A stretch of 64,000 bases of DNA from CAWEFA01 sp963851385. GTDB lineage: Bacteria > Bacteroidota > Bacteroidia > Bacteroidales > DTGW01. Position 1 is the first letter of the stretch, and every line of letters starts with the position of its first letter. Below the pieces are notes generated by a model. The model ran no database searches. It worked only from the letters and a program-made list of their open reading frames with translations, and was not told the DNA's origin. The stretch lies in the NCBI GenBank assembly GCA_963851385.1, contig CAWKPE010000032.1, forward strand, positions 62,001 through 126,000, given 5' to 3'. This document shows, piece after piece, positions 26,154-35,022 of the stretch. The translations under genes were made by a program, and so were the position numbers.

Positions 26154-26903
26154 GGCTTTGTTAATTTAGTATAGTTTTATTATATTTGTGCAGTTATAAA
26201 ACTATATAAAATGATTATAGATAGCTGCCCAAAATGTAAAAGCAAGAATTTTCGTAAAGATGGTATAGTTAAATCAAAACAAAGGTTTCTGTGTAAAGAT
26301 TGCAAGCATCGATTTACTGTAGGGCAATTAGGAAAGCCGAATGACCTTAAAAGAAATGCCTTAGTTTTATATTTAGAAGGCTTAGGTTTTAGATCAATAG
26401 GAAGATACTTAAATGTGAGCCATGTTGCTGTTTTTAATTGGATAAAGTCCTTTGGAGAAAAGTTGGATGAATTTAGAAATCTTGGAGATATTGATGTAAT
26501 AGAATTGGATGAGATGCATACATATATTGGTTCAAAAAAAACTACTGCTGGATATGGATTGCTGTTGATAGAAATGGGCATAGGTTCGTCAATTGTGAAA
26601 TTGGCACAAGAGGAACCGAAACTGGAAAAAGGCTCTGGGAAAAAATTGAAGAATTTTCCAAAGGGATAGTTTGTGCTGACTATTGGAAAGCTTATAATGA
26701 ATTTGTTCCGGAAGAACAATTAGTTCAGACAAAGGCAGAAACATATACAGTAGAAGGCTATAATAGTCTTTTTAGACATTTTTTGGCCAGATTAAGAAGA
26801 AAAACAAAATGCTATACAAAAGCAAAACATATGTTGATTTATTCAATAAAATTGTTGATGTTTAAATGGAATAATGATTTAGCTATACTTTATTAACAAT
26901 GCC
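26154..26903 (+). mobile_element. IS1-type insertion sequence, copy 1 (750 bp)
   Basis: The ends are GGCTTTGTTAATTTAGTATAG on the left and the complement of GGCATTGTTAATAAAGTATAG on the right, imperfect inverted repeats. Eight T residues flank both ends, which may be an 8-base target duplication, although a T-tract makes this ambiguous. The element has the same length and ends as 29227-29977, in opposite orientation. Confidence 0.9.
26211..26896 (+). CDS. IS1-family transposase, made by -1 frameshift
   Basis: The first frame (26211 to about 26540) encodes a zinc ribbon (CPKCKSKNFRKDG and LCKDCKHRF), a helix-turn-helix (SIGRYLNVSHVAVFNWI) and the first catalytic acid in IDVIELDEMHTYIGSKK. After a run of eight A (26534-26541) the -1 frame continues with KNYCWIWIAVDRNGHRFVN, then VCADYWKAYNEF with the second acid, and TVEGYNSLFRHFLARLRRKT. 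This is the InsA-InsB' arrangement of IS1, so the apparent break is probably a programmed frameshift and the copy may be active. Without the shift the frame ends at 26669. Confidence 0.85.
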
Positions 26904-27589
26904 TTTTTTTTATAATAAGAAATATCGCTTATACCTCTCCATGCCATTTTTATATGCATATGGCCAAAATTAAACTTTTACATATTGCAGATAATATATC
27001 AATTACTTTAAGTTCGTGAGCAATAATTTGCACTTGATATGAATGTACCTTTTTACAGGCATCAAAATTATTGATCCTTTATTTACATCAGGTTACTTTT
27101 TAATTATCAATTCATGAATTATTTATTAAGAATATTGATGAATATAAATTGCAGCCTTTTTATGTCACGGATATAATATATTCCGGATTTATAGTCTCTA
27201 TTACGAATTGGTTTTAAAAAAATTATTAAATAAAAGAAAGCCATCCTTTAGGGATAGCTTTCGACAATTAAAGATTTTCTCTTGAGTATTAACCATTTGA
27301 TTTATTCCTCAACTAACCGTTCCATAACTCGTAGTAAATTTTTTCTTTTTCAAAATAAATAATTTTTACTTTCTTTGTTAGAGATTAGCATTCGCAGGTT
27401 ATAACAAATAGGTTAATATATACTAGCTTATGCAATGTAAAAATAATCGATAGATGTAAACTGTTTATAAACTTGATGTTAATGAATTATTAAAAATAAG
27501 ACCGAATATTTACGAATGACTGCTGCCTAAATATTTGAAAACATTAGCATTAAAATAGATCAATAAATTACAATCAAATTTTCAAAACC
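26904..27589. other. AT-rich intergenic region with one hairpin
   Basis: I see no supported gene here. The only clear structure is the hairpin at 27236-27262 (GAAAGC...GCTTTC, with AUCC/GGGAU pairing inside). It lies about 330 bases beyond the glycosyltransferase stop codon, read on the minus strand, and could end transcripts from either side. Confidence 0.5.
27236..27262. terminator. Hairpin in the gap between IS copy 1 and the glycosyltransferase gene
   Basis: GAAAGCCATCC pairs with GGGATAGCTTTC around a TTTA loop with one bulge. The preceding A-run becomes a T-run on the minus strand, so it would fit termination of minus-strand transcription. Confidence 0.5.
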
Positions 27590-29212
27590 TTAATTTATTT
27601 TTAACATAAAAATTTTCCTTAAAGTCTGAAAACGGGTGGAAGGATTAAGGAACTTTAATGTCAACCTTGTTATTGGATAATCGTAGTAAATTTTAATGTC
27701 AGAAATTTTCGCTTTTTCTTTAAAAAGAAAACTTAATCCTTCAATATCAGTAATTATATAAATTTGCTTTTTTTGATTAATAATGTTTTTAATTGAAAAT
27801 TCGGTAGAAGTTCTAACAATTTTTTTTGCATAAAAATCATAAGAATACGACTGTACCTTAAAAGCATAAATGTTTTGTGCACCATCTATTTTGACTTTGG
27901 CTATCGATTGCCCAGCCTGATAATTTAATAAATGAGGATATAAATATGCATTGAGCATAAAATTTACTGCAATAATAGTTATAGCTGGTGATATAATTAT
28001 TTCAGACCAGTCTGATCTTCCTCTAAATAAGAAATAAATTGTCAATAAATTTAGTGTAATGATCACAGTCCAAATGTCAAAGTTTTTGCACGGGAAAATC
28101 AGTATCAATAAAAAATATAGCAATATCCATAAACCCACTAGCATTATTACCTGGAGCCTCTTTAAAAATCTTTTCCAAAATTTGAATTGATGTATTAAAG
28201 CAAAAACAGACGATGCCGTTAGGATTGCTAATAAGGGGAAAAGAACAAAAATGTAATGTGGAATTTTATATTTTGACAAAGATAAAACAACAAAAGGGAT
28301 CAAAGTTCCTGCAAATGTTAACAATTCAATAACTTCGAACTTTTTCGACCCCCAGATAAGAACTTTAAAAGTGTAGGCTATGGCAAATATAGACAGAAAA
28401 GCCCAGGGAAGAAATGCCCAAATAAACGAATGGACAAAAAATAAATAATCACCATGCTCACGTAACGGGTTTTCTCCTGTAATGCGACCAAAACTTTGAG
28501 TCCAAAAGTAAAACCGTAAGCCTTTAGAGCCATATTGTTGGTATAAGCCACTAAGAAAGGGCAATAACAAGCAACCAATAAATATAATACCAATTAGCCA
28601 TTCGATTCTTAAAAAATCTTTCCAGCGTTTTTCATAAATAATTTGACCTGAAATTGCAATAAGTGGCACCATTAAACCAATAGGTCCCTTTGTAAGCATA
28701 GCAATAGCTATTGCCGTGAAACCTAACATGAAATTAACCAACCTTTTAGACTCTAAGTATTCCCATATCTGCCAAATTGCAAATATTACTGAACCGGCTA
28801 ATATAGTATCGGTGCGAATATCGTGATTAAATAGGAAAAATCCCTGGCAGGTATATAAAATTAAAACGGATAGCCTCGCAACTTTTTTGGAATAAAATTT
28901 TTTGGCTAAGTTATAAGTGGCAAACAAACCTAATATTGTAAAAATAAATGAAGGCAACTTATAACTGAAATTATTAATACCAAAGATTTTATACGAGAGT
29001 ACTTCTAACCAAAAACAAAAAGGTGGTTTGTCTAAATAATCAAGATAACGAAAATGAAGCATGGTATAACATTTGTTAAGCAACATTTCGTGACTAAGAG
29101 ATGCATATTGGGCTGCATCAATTTCCATAACATTAATAAACAGACCAAAAATATATACTATTGTAGCTGCAACTAACAAGAATATATAAACTGGTTTTGA
29201 TATTGATTTCAT
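27590..29212 (-). CDS. ArnT/PMT-like membrane glycosyltransferase
   Basis: A 540-residue GT-C enzyme with about twelve membrane segments. The first outer loop carries the acidic motif MEIDAAQYASLSHEM and then YLDYLDKPPFCFWLEVLSYKIFG, as in ArnT and other GT83/GT39 members; later come HDIRTDTILAG, MLTKGPIGL and LREHGDYLFFVHSF. Such enzymes move a sugar from a polyprenyl-phosphate donor onto lipid A or protein on the periplasmic side; the acceptor here is unknown. The gene lies between two inverted IS1-type copies, ending 14 bases from copy 2, which suggests recent arrival or rearrangement. Confidence 0.82.
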   Translation of the reverse strand: MKSISKPVYIFLLVAATIVYIFGLFINVMEIDAAQYASLSHEMLLNKCYTMLHFRYLDYLDKPPFCFWLEVLSYKIFGINNFSYKLPSFIFTILGLFATYNLAKKFYSKKVARLSVLILYTCQGFFLFNHDIRTDTILAGSVIFAIWQIWEYLESKRLVNFMLGFTAIAIAMLTKGPIGLMVPLIAISGQIIYEKRWKDFLRIEWLIGIIFIGCLLLPFLSGLYQQYGSKGLRFYFWTQSFGRITGENPLREHGDYLFFVHSFIWAFLPWAFLSIFAIAYTFKVLIWGSKKFEVIELLTFAGTLIPFVVLSLSKYKIPHYIFVLFPLLAILTASSVFALIHQFKFWKRFLKRLQVIMLVGLWILLYFLLILIFPCKNFDIWTVIITLNLLTIYFLFRGRSDWSEIIISPAITIIAVNFMLNAYLYPHLLNYQAGQSIAKVKIDGAQNIYAFKVQSYSYDFYAKKIVRTSTEFSIKNIINQKKQIYIITDIEGLSFLFKEKAKISDIKIYYDYPITRLTLKFLNPSTRFQTLRKIFMLKIN

Positions 29213-29226
29213 GAGAATATAATTTT

Positions 29227-29977
29227 GGCATTGTTAATAAAGTATAGCTAAATCATTATTCCATTTAAACATTAACAATTTTATTGAATATATCAACATA
29301 TGTTTTGCTTTGGTATAGCATTTTGTTTTTCTTCTTAATCTGGCCAAAAAATGTCTGAAAAGACTATTATAGCCTTCTACTGTATATGTTTCTGCTTTGG
29401 TTTGAACCAACTGCTCTTCCGGAACAAATTCATTATAAGCTTTCCAATAGTCAGCACAAACTATCCCTTTGGAAAATTCTTCAATTTTTTTCCAGAGCTT
29501 TTTTCCAGTTTCGGTTCCTCTTGTGCCAATTTCACAATTGACGAACCTGTGCCCATTTCTATCAACAGCAATCCATATCCAGCAGTAGTTTTTTTTGAAC
29601 CAATATATGTATGCATCTCATCCAATTCTATTACATCAATATCTCCAGGGTTTCTGAATTCTTCCAGCTTTTCCCCAAAGGATTTTATCCAATTAAAAAC
29701 AGCAACATGGCTCACATTTAAGTATCTTCCTATTGACCTAAAACCTAAACCTTCTAAATATAAAACCAAAGCATTTCTTTTAAGGTCACTTCGGCTTTCC
29801 TGTTTGCCCAACCGTAAATCGATGTTTACAATCTTTACACAGATACCTTTGCTTTGATTTAACTATACCATCTTTACGAAAATTCTTACTTTTGCATTTC
29901 GGGCAGCTATCTATAATCATTTTATATAGGTTTATGACTGCACAAATATAAGAAAACTATACTAAATTAACAATGCC
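29227..29977 (-). mobile_element. IS1-type insertion sequence, copy 2 (751 bp)
   Basis: Same ends as copy 1 (GGCATTGTTAATAAAG at 29227 and the complement of GGCATTGTTAATTTAG at 29977), opposite orientation. Flanks ATAATTTT and ATAGTTTT agree in seven of eight bases, a likely aged 8-base target duplication. It therefore seems to have inserted on its own. Confidence 0.9.
29234..29920 (-). pseudogene. IS1-family transposase broken by one extra base
   Basis: Translation from 29920 gives the zinc ribbon as in copy 1 (CPKCKSKNFRKDG, LCKDCKHRF), but the sequence GCCGAAGTGACC near 29787-29792 has an extra G compared with GCCGAATGACC in copy 1. The frame then meets TGA at once. The rest, including the eight-A frameshift site, is retained. 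The copy is probably dead unless supplied with transposase from copy 1. Confidence 0.85.
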
Positions 29978-30716
29978 ATAGTTTTAATTAAAAAATAAAC
30001 CATATTTCAGAGTACATGCTATTGCAAAAATTCCATCTTTATAAGTTTGTTATAAAACGAAATGCCAACCTTATTCATTCTTATATTTTGAATACGAGGT
30101 ACTTTAATGATAACTTCAGGTTCAAAACTAAACTGCTTTTCTTTTAAATTTATTTTTTTTCATTATATCTGTTCTGAAAAATTCATAACACGTTTCCATG
30201 TTGGTCAAATAAAGTTCGAGAATATATTTGGAAGAACAATATTTTTTATTTTATTAAAAATCGTAGTAATCATTTTCTCTGCGTTATAAACAAGTGCTAT
30301 TATTGATAGTTTCATACGCTTAAGCGAAGCCGATTGCAATGTTAAATTGTTTTTTACAATTTTTAATACCTTTTATCAAATGTAATTGTTTACTAATAAT
30401 TATTTAACAATATATTAAAAAAAGCGCTAAAGCATAAAAAGCATTGACAAGTTTTAAAAAACAACTTTCAATGAAATTGTATTCAAACTAAAACTGATTG
30501 TTTGATAACTCAATATTAAAATTTATCCTGAATAATTAGGGCGAAAATTTTTTGCATTAATATATTAACTCATTAAAATATTGTTAACATATTGGAATGT
30601 CTCTTTAGGATCTTCATTAAATAAATAAGCTATCTTACTATTCTTTAGAAATAATTCTTTAGTATAAAGCAAAAATGAAATATTCACTTTAGCGAAGCAA
30701 CATGAATTTTGCCAAG
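29978..30716. other. AT-rich intergenic region, nothing recognised
   Basis: About 740 bases between IS copy 2 and the next kinase gene. A 60-codon frame at 30107-30289 is very rich in Phe and Ile with no start signal and is not credible. I see no strong hairpin, repeat or domain remnant. Confidence 0.55.
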
Positions 30717-31793
30717 CTATTGATTATTTAATGGCACCAGGTTTGGAATACTAAAATAAAATATACTCCCTCTACCGAAAGTAGAAGTGACTTTAATTTC
30801 ACCACCTAATAATTCAACAAGACCCTTTACTATTGATAAACCCAAGCCTGTCCCTTGATGTTTTAAAGTATTATTATTTTCAACTTGTAAAAAACGTTCG
30901 AAAATAAGTGATAGATTTTTTTCTTCTATTCCTATTCCTGTATCGGATACATAAAACAATAATTTATTGCCTTCAGATTTATTACAACCTATTTCTATTA
31001 TTCCTGTTTCGGTATACTTAAAAGCATTATGAATAAGATTGATAAATATCTGTTTTAGTTTGGTTTTGTCGGTGATAATCATTGTGTCTTCTAAACAATT
31101 TGCATATGTTATTTTTAACTCTATATCTGTTTTATTTAATCTTTGCCGGTTATTGAGAAAAAATAAGTTCAGTTCCTCAATTAATTCATATAAATTGACT
31201 TCTTCCAAATGAACTGGCATTTTTCCAGCTTCTAATTTAGATGCTTCAAGAATTTCATCGATTATATCAAGTAAATCTGAACTACGCTGTTGGATAATAG
31301 ATGAGTATATTGAGAGTTTTTCATTATTACCAAAATTACTTTTTAGCAGGTCAGAAAAACCCATTATTGCATTTAAAGGCGTACGTATCTCATGTGTCAT
31401 ATTATGTAGGAAAATTGTTTTGAGCCTGTTAGATTCCTCTGCTTTTTCTTTGGTATTTTGTAATTCTATGATTACTTTTTGCAACGAATCTGTACGTTCT
31501 TCAATAATCTTCTCCAAATTTTTATTGAATTCCGTCAATTCATTTTGGTAATTTATTCTTTTGGTAAGTTCCTTTTCATATAAATCTTTTAATGTTGAAC
31601 TTAAAAAATAAAAATAAGATAGAAATGAACTGATAATTGAAACTAAAGTTATTGTAATAGCATGAGATGCCCATATAGTGATTTGGGGGAATAATATTTG
31701 TTTTAAAAACTCGTATAGGAACATAAGACTTGCAGAAACAATAAGGAATAACAGTGCCTTTATTATAATTCCTTTTCTATTTATTTGTCTCAT
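30717..31793 (-). CDS. Membrane sensor histidine kinase
   Basis: A 358-residue kinase with two N-terminal membrane segments (about 10-30 and 43-65) separated by the short conserved loop KQILFPQITIWASHAITI, a type seen in many Bacteroidota sensors. A coiled coil follows (about 66-125), then an intact HisKA motif NMTHEIRTPLNAIMGF with His-134 and an HATPase domain (ILINLIHNAFKYTETG-like N-box, DTGIGI, GTGLGLSIVKGL). It has no sizeable sensing domain, so it may sense membrane state or a partner. The small gene 28 bases upstream encodes a free-standing copy of its membrane part. No response regulator adjoins. Confidence 0.92.
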   Translation of the reverse strand: MRQINRKGIIIKALLFLIVSASLMFLYEFLKQILFPQITIWASHAITITLVSIISSFLSYFYFLSSTLKDLYEKELTKRINYQNELTEFNKNLEKIIEERTDSLQKVIIELQNTKEKAEESNRLKTIFLHNMTHEIRTPLNAIMGFSDLLKSNFGNNEKLSIYSSIIQQRSSDLLDIIDEILEASKLEAGKMPVHLEEVNLYELIEELNLFFLNNRQRLNKTDIELKITYANCLEDTMIITDKTKLKQIFINLIHNAFKYTETGIIEIGCNKSEGNKLLFYVSDTGIGIEEKNLSLIFERFLQVENNNTLKHQGTGLGLSIVKGLVELLGGEIKVTSTFGRGSIFYFSIPNLVPLNNQ

Positions 31794-31821
31794 GACTTTG
31801 TTAATAGTAATTGTGAAGCTA

Positions 31822-32079
31822 TTAGTTCATTTGAGAACTTACATTTTTATTCATATCTTCCTTATATTGCTGTATCAATTTAATATTTTTAAAATACAGA
31901 AATGAAAAACAAAAGCCAATTAGAGAAACAAATACGATTGTTATAAAGTGAGATTCCCATAATGTAATTTTTGGGAAAATTACTTGTTTAATCAGTTCGT
32001 AAAATACCATAGCAATAAATGATACTATAATAAAAATCAATGATTTTCTGAGAACTTTTGTTTGAACTATCTTTTCCAT
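31822..32079 (-). CDS. Small membrane protein homologous to the neighbouring kinase's sensor region
   Basis: The 85-residue protein has two hydrophobic segments (about 12-30 and 45-63) with the loop YELIKQVIFPKITLWESHFI, and a short charged tail. It aligns over about 75 residues with the first part of the kinase encoded directly downstream (LIFIIVSFIAMVFYE against LLFLIVSASLMFLYE, then FPxITxWxSHxIT). There is no kinase core, only 28 bases to the kinase start, and a normal stop codon. It may form mixed dimers with the kinase, or be the remnant of a tandem copy. Confidence 0.7.
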   Translation of the reverse strand: MEKIVQTKVLRKSLIFIIVSFIAMVFYELIKQVIFPKITLWESHFITIVFVSLIGFCFSFLYFKNIKLIQQYKEDMNKNVSSQMN

Positions 32080-32565
32080 GGAGAATTCATTTAATTAATT
32101 TTTTTTCAAAATTTCAAAACAAAAAAAACTGCTATATAATTTTTTTTGGCTTTTATTTTATTATTTATTCAAATGTACAAAATTTTCTAAAATAAAGCTA
32201 ATCAAAATGTTAGCATAAAGACGTTGAAATAATAGACAAGAAAATAAGCAATAGAAAAGTCATGTAATGGAGACATACAGTCGTTTTTTATGTATTGAAT
32301 TCTCAATGTCTGTTTTAGAATAGAGTTCCATAAGTATATTAAATAAATGTTTCGATCATAAAAAGAGCTGTTTTCACTTTATCAAGTTAATTTCATTGGA
32401 TAAAGAAATTGTCCATGAGATAAAGTGACTATAATACTGTAAATTAAAAATCGCTTTTTACATGGTTTCCAAATACAAACGGAACAAATGACATTAACTT
32501 AATATAATTTTAACAATAAATAAATAATTTCACAATAACATTGCATTCTTAAGCAATGAGATAGG
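32080..32565. other. Intergenic region between divergent kinase genes
   Basis: A 486-base AT-rich gap with no supported gene. It must hold the promoters of the minus-strand small-protein/kinase pair and of the plus-strand kinase, but I find no TAnnTTTG element that is convincing at either start. Confidence 0.5.
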
Positions 32566-33750
32566 ATGAGAAATGAAATCAGTATTAATTCTGTACTGGG
32601 TGATTTGGATTTGCTAAAAGCTGAAATGGATTGCAGAGAAAAACTGATGGACATTTATCGCGTTTTCGAAAGTAACATCAATTTATCTGGTATTATTGTT
32701 AAAAGAAATGGTAGTTTTTACCGGTTGCTCTCAAAATCAAAATTTTACCAGGTAATGAGCAAGCAATATATGTTTGATTTATTCTCCCGTCGTACAGTAG
32801 AGTTCTTTTTTGACGACAATTATTTTGAACCAACTCTAATATTAAACATTAATACTACGATAATTGAAGCTTCAGGTAAAGCCTTATTAAGAGAGGACAA
32901 ATATCGTTTTGATCCAATTGTTGTTATAACGCATGACAATGAATATAAACTACTGTCAATACATACATTATTATTGGCTCAGAATGAAGTCCAGAAACGT
33001 ATGCTGGGTCTTCTTACTGAAGCAAACGAATTTAAAAAAGATGTACTAAGGATAGTCACGCATGATTTAAGAAGTCCGTTATCTGCAATACTAGGATTTA
33101 TTAGTCTTTTAAAAAATAGTGACGTGGAAATTATGGATTTCAAATTGTATATTGACCAGATTAATATTGCAGCCGGGCAAATGCATAACCTGATTAATGA
33201 TTTTTTACAGCTTGCTATCAACGATTCTATTGATTTCGAACTTCACAAATCAGCTTTTGATTTGATAAATCTTATTGAAAGTGTAATATCAAATTTTAGA
33301 AACGCACTTATTTCAAAAAACCAGATTTTATTATTTCAGCCAGCCGATATCAATTTAATAATTGAAGCCGATAGGCACAGGATAACCGAAGTAATAGAAA
33401 ACCTGATATCCAATGCAATTAAATATTCTCCTAAAGACAAGATGATTTATGTGGATGTAAAAGTTGAATATGAAAGAGTTTTATTTATGGTGAAAGATGA
33501 AGGTCCCGGTCTATCAAATAGCGATTTGAATAAAATATTTGGAAAATTTCAAAAATTGAGTACAAGGCCCACTGGAGATGAATCATCCACTGGGTTGGGA
33601 CTTTATATTGTGAAAAAAATAATCGAAAAACATAATGGTAAAGTTTGGGTAGAATCAGAACTGGATAAAGGCTGTACTTTTTTTGTTTCGCTGCCTGTAT
33701 TCAAGCAAACTTTAATTTTAGATGTTACTTCTGAAACGATAAGAGCATAA
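32566..33750 (+). CDS. Soluble histidine kinase with CBS-like N-terminal domain
   Basis: A 394-residue kinase without membrane segments. Residues about 40-145 (IIVKRNGSFYRLLSKSKFYQ, MSKQYMFDLFSRRTVEFFF, FDPIVVITHDNEYKLLSI) follow the pattern of the divergent CBS-pair-like domains found beside GGDEF domains (vvd-G-pvGlisR..F...ls..yG..L...RPV). A HisKA region has His-166 in IVTHDLRSPLSAILGF, and the ATPase domain has LISNAIKYSP, DEGPGLS, FGKFQKLS and STGLGLYIVKKI. It probably receives a cytoplasmic signal. The N-terminal assignment is tentative. No regulator is adjacent. Confidence 0.88.
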   Translation: MRNEISINSVLGDLDLLKAEMDCREKLMDIYRVFESNINLSGIIVKRNGSFYRLLSKSKFYQVMSKQYMFDLFSRRTVEFFFDDNYFEPTLILNINTTIIEASGKALLREDKYRFDPIVVITHDNEYKLLSIHTLLLAQNEVQKRMLGLLTEANEFKKDVLRIVTHDLRSPLSAILGFISLLKNSDVEIMDFKLYIDQINIAAGQMHNLINDFLQLAINDSIDFELHKSAFDLINLIESVISNFRNALISKNQILLFQPADINLIIEADRHRITEVIENLISNAIKYSPKDKMIYVDVKVEYERVLFMVKDEGPGLSNSDLNKIFGKFQKLSTRPTGDESSTGLGLYIVKKIIEKHNGKVWVESELDKGCTFFVSLPVFKQTLILDVTSETIRA

Positions 33751-33937
33751 TATTAAAATCAAAAATGAAAATCCATTATAAAGGCAAAAACTTAAACCTT
33801 CTAAGGCTATTTTAAAATCCGTTAGTGCAAAACTAAATATTTAGATAATCGAAACTTAATAATTTCTTAACACAATATAGTTGCTCTATCCTATTTTCAG
33901 AATCTAACTTTGACAAAATATCTTAAAGAATTTGATC

Positions 33938-34078
33938 ATGAATAAAATTATTGATCATATAAAAAATTGGTTTAAAGAAAATAGGGATGATATTTTACTT
34001 TTGCTTTTCGTGGGACTTCCAACAGGTTTGATTTGTATATTATTTTCAGGATGTATTAATTTCTCGAATCTTTTTTAA
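33938..34078 (+). CDS. Possible 46-residue single-span membrane protein
   Basis: An open frame too short for most gene finders: charged N-terminus (MNKIIDHIKNWFKENRDD), one hydrophobic segment (about 19-40, ILLLLFVGLPTGLICILFSG) and a short tail. Acidic/basic head plus one span is typical of genuine small proteins, but there is no homologue I recognise and no clear promoter. It lies between the kinase and the end of the sugar operon. Confidence 0.4.
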   Translation: MNKIIDHIKNWFKENRDDILLLLFVGLPTGLICILFSGCINFSNLF

Positions 34079-34131
34079 TATTTATAGATCTACTCACAAG
34101 CAATTACTTTTAAAACTATCTTCTCACATTT

Positions 34132-35022
34132 TCATAAATGATTGATATACTTTCTTAGTTTCTTAAGCGACACCTGTTCACTCTCAAAGATAATTTTTTG
34201 ACCGTCTCCAAGTGCTTTCTCAATATCTCTAATATCTTTTACAAGTCGAAATAAACCACCGATTTCTACTGAAGCTGCCTGATCTGTTCCCCACATAGCT
34301 CTGTCCAATGTAACATGCCTTTCGATAAATGATGCACCCAATGCCACTGCTGCCAGGGTAGGAGCCAATCCGGTCTCGTGTCCAGAATATCCAATAGGAA
34401 TTGTTTTATACTTATCCATAAATGACCTGATTACCAGCAGGTTGAGTTCATTTACTTTGCAGGGATAAGCTGACGTTGCCTGTGCCAAAAGTAAATTATC
34501 TGTGTTTAAAAAAGTTATAGCATTTTCAATTTCTTTCATTGTTGACATTCCAGTCGAAAGGATAATAGGTTTTCTCAAATCCCTGACTTTTTCTAAAAGG
34601 TCAAAATCTGTTATCGTAGCAGAAGCAATTTTAACAGCTACAGGATCGAATTGGCGAATAAATTTTACGGCTCCAGAATCCCACGTAGAAGCAAACCAAT
34701 GTATTCCTTTCTGTTTGCAGTAATTGTTAATCTCTGCATATTCATCGTACCCGAATTCAACCCTGTACCTGTATTCAATATAAGTCATACGACCCCAGGG
34801 AGTATCTCTTTCAATATCCCATTGGTCTTTAGGAGTACTTAATTCAGGAGTACGTTTCTGAAATTTAACAGCATCGCAACCTGCAAATAGTGCTCCATCA
34901 ATTAGTTTTTTAGCTATTTCAAGGGACCCGTTATGATTAATACCAATTTCGGCAATAATGTAAGCAGGTTCTCCATCGCCAACATACCTGTTTCCTATTT
35001 TTACTTGTCGTTGTGTATTCAT
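34132..35022 (-). CDS. NeuB-like sugar-acid synthase without SAF domain
   Basis: A 296-residue TIM-barrel enzyme of the N-acetylneuraminate synthase family, which condenses phosphoenolpyruvate with an amino sugar to make a nonulosonic or related keto-acid. Diagnostic stretches are YIIAEIGINHNGS, DAVKFQKR, WFASTWD, VKIASATITD, LSTGMST, GYSGHE and FIERHVTLDR. Classical NeuB has about 350 residues, the last 60 forming a SAF (antifreeze-like) domain that covers the neighbouring active site; it is absent here and the protein ends after the barrel. It is the last gene of a seven-gene operon and overlaps the KdsC-like gene by four bases. Confidence 0.88.
   Translation of the reverse strand: MNTQRQVKIGNRYVGDGEPAYIIAEIGINHNGSLEIAKKLIDGALFAGCDAVKFQKRTPELSTPKDQWDIERDTPWGRMTYIEYRYRVEFGYDEYAEINNYCKQKGIHWFASTWDSGAVKFIRQFDPVAVKIASATITDFDLLEKVRDLRKPIILSTGMSTMKEIENAITFLNTDNLLLAQATSAYPCKVNELNLLVIRSFMDKYKTIPIGYSGHETGLAPTLAAVALGASFIERHVTLDRAMWGTDQAASVEIGGLFRLVKDIRDIEKALGDGQKIIFESEQVSLKKLRKYINHL

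Noticed and set aside
26180..26719. 179-codon minus-strand frame opposite the IS transposase
   Set aside because: It is the antisense of the conserved transposase frame, and the same happens in copy 2 at 29351-29857.
26154..29977. Composite transposon carrying the glycosyltransferase gene
   Set aside because: The outer flanks (T-run on the left, ATAGTTTT on the right) do not match each other, while each copy has its own possible flanking duplication. Independent insertions explain the layout better.
30107..30289. 60-codon frame after IS copy 2
   Set aside because: Rich in Phe and Ile, no homology pattern and no regulatory signals nearby.
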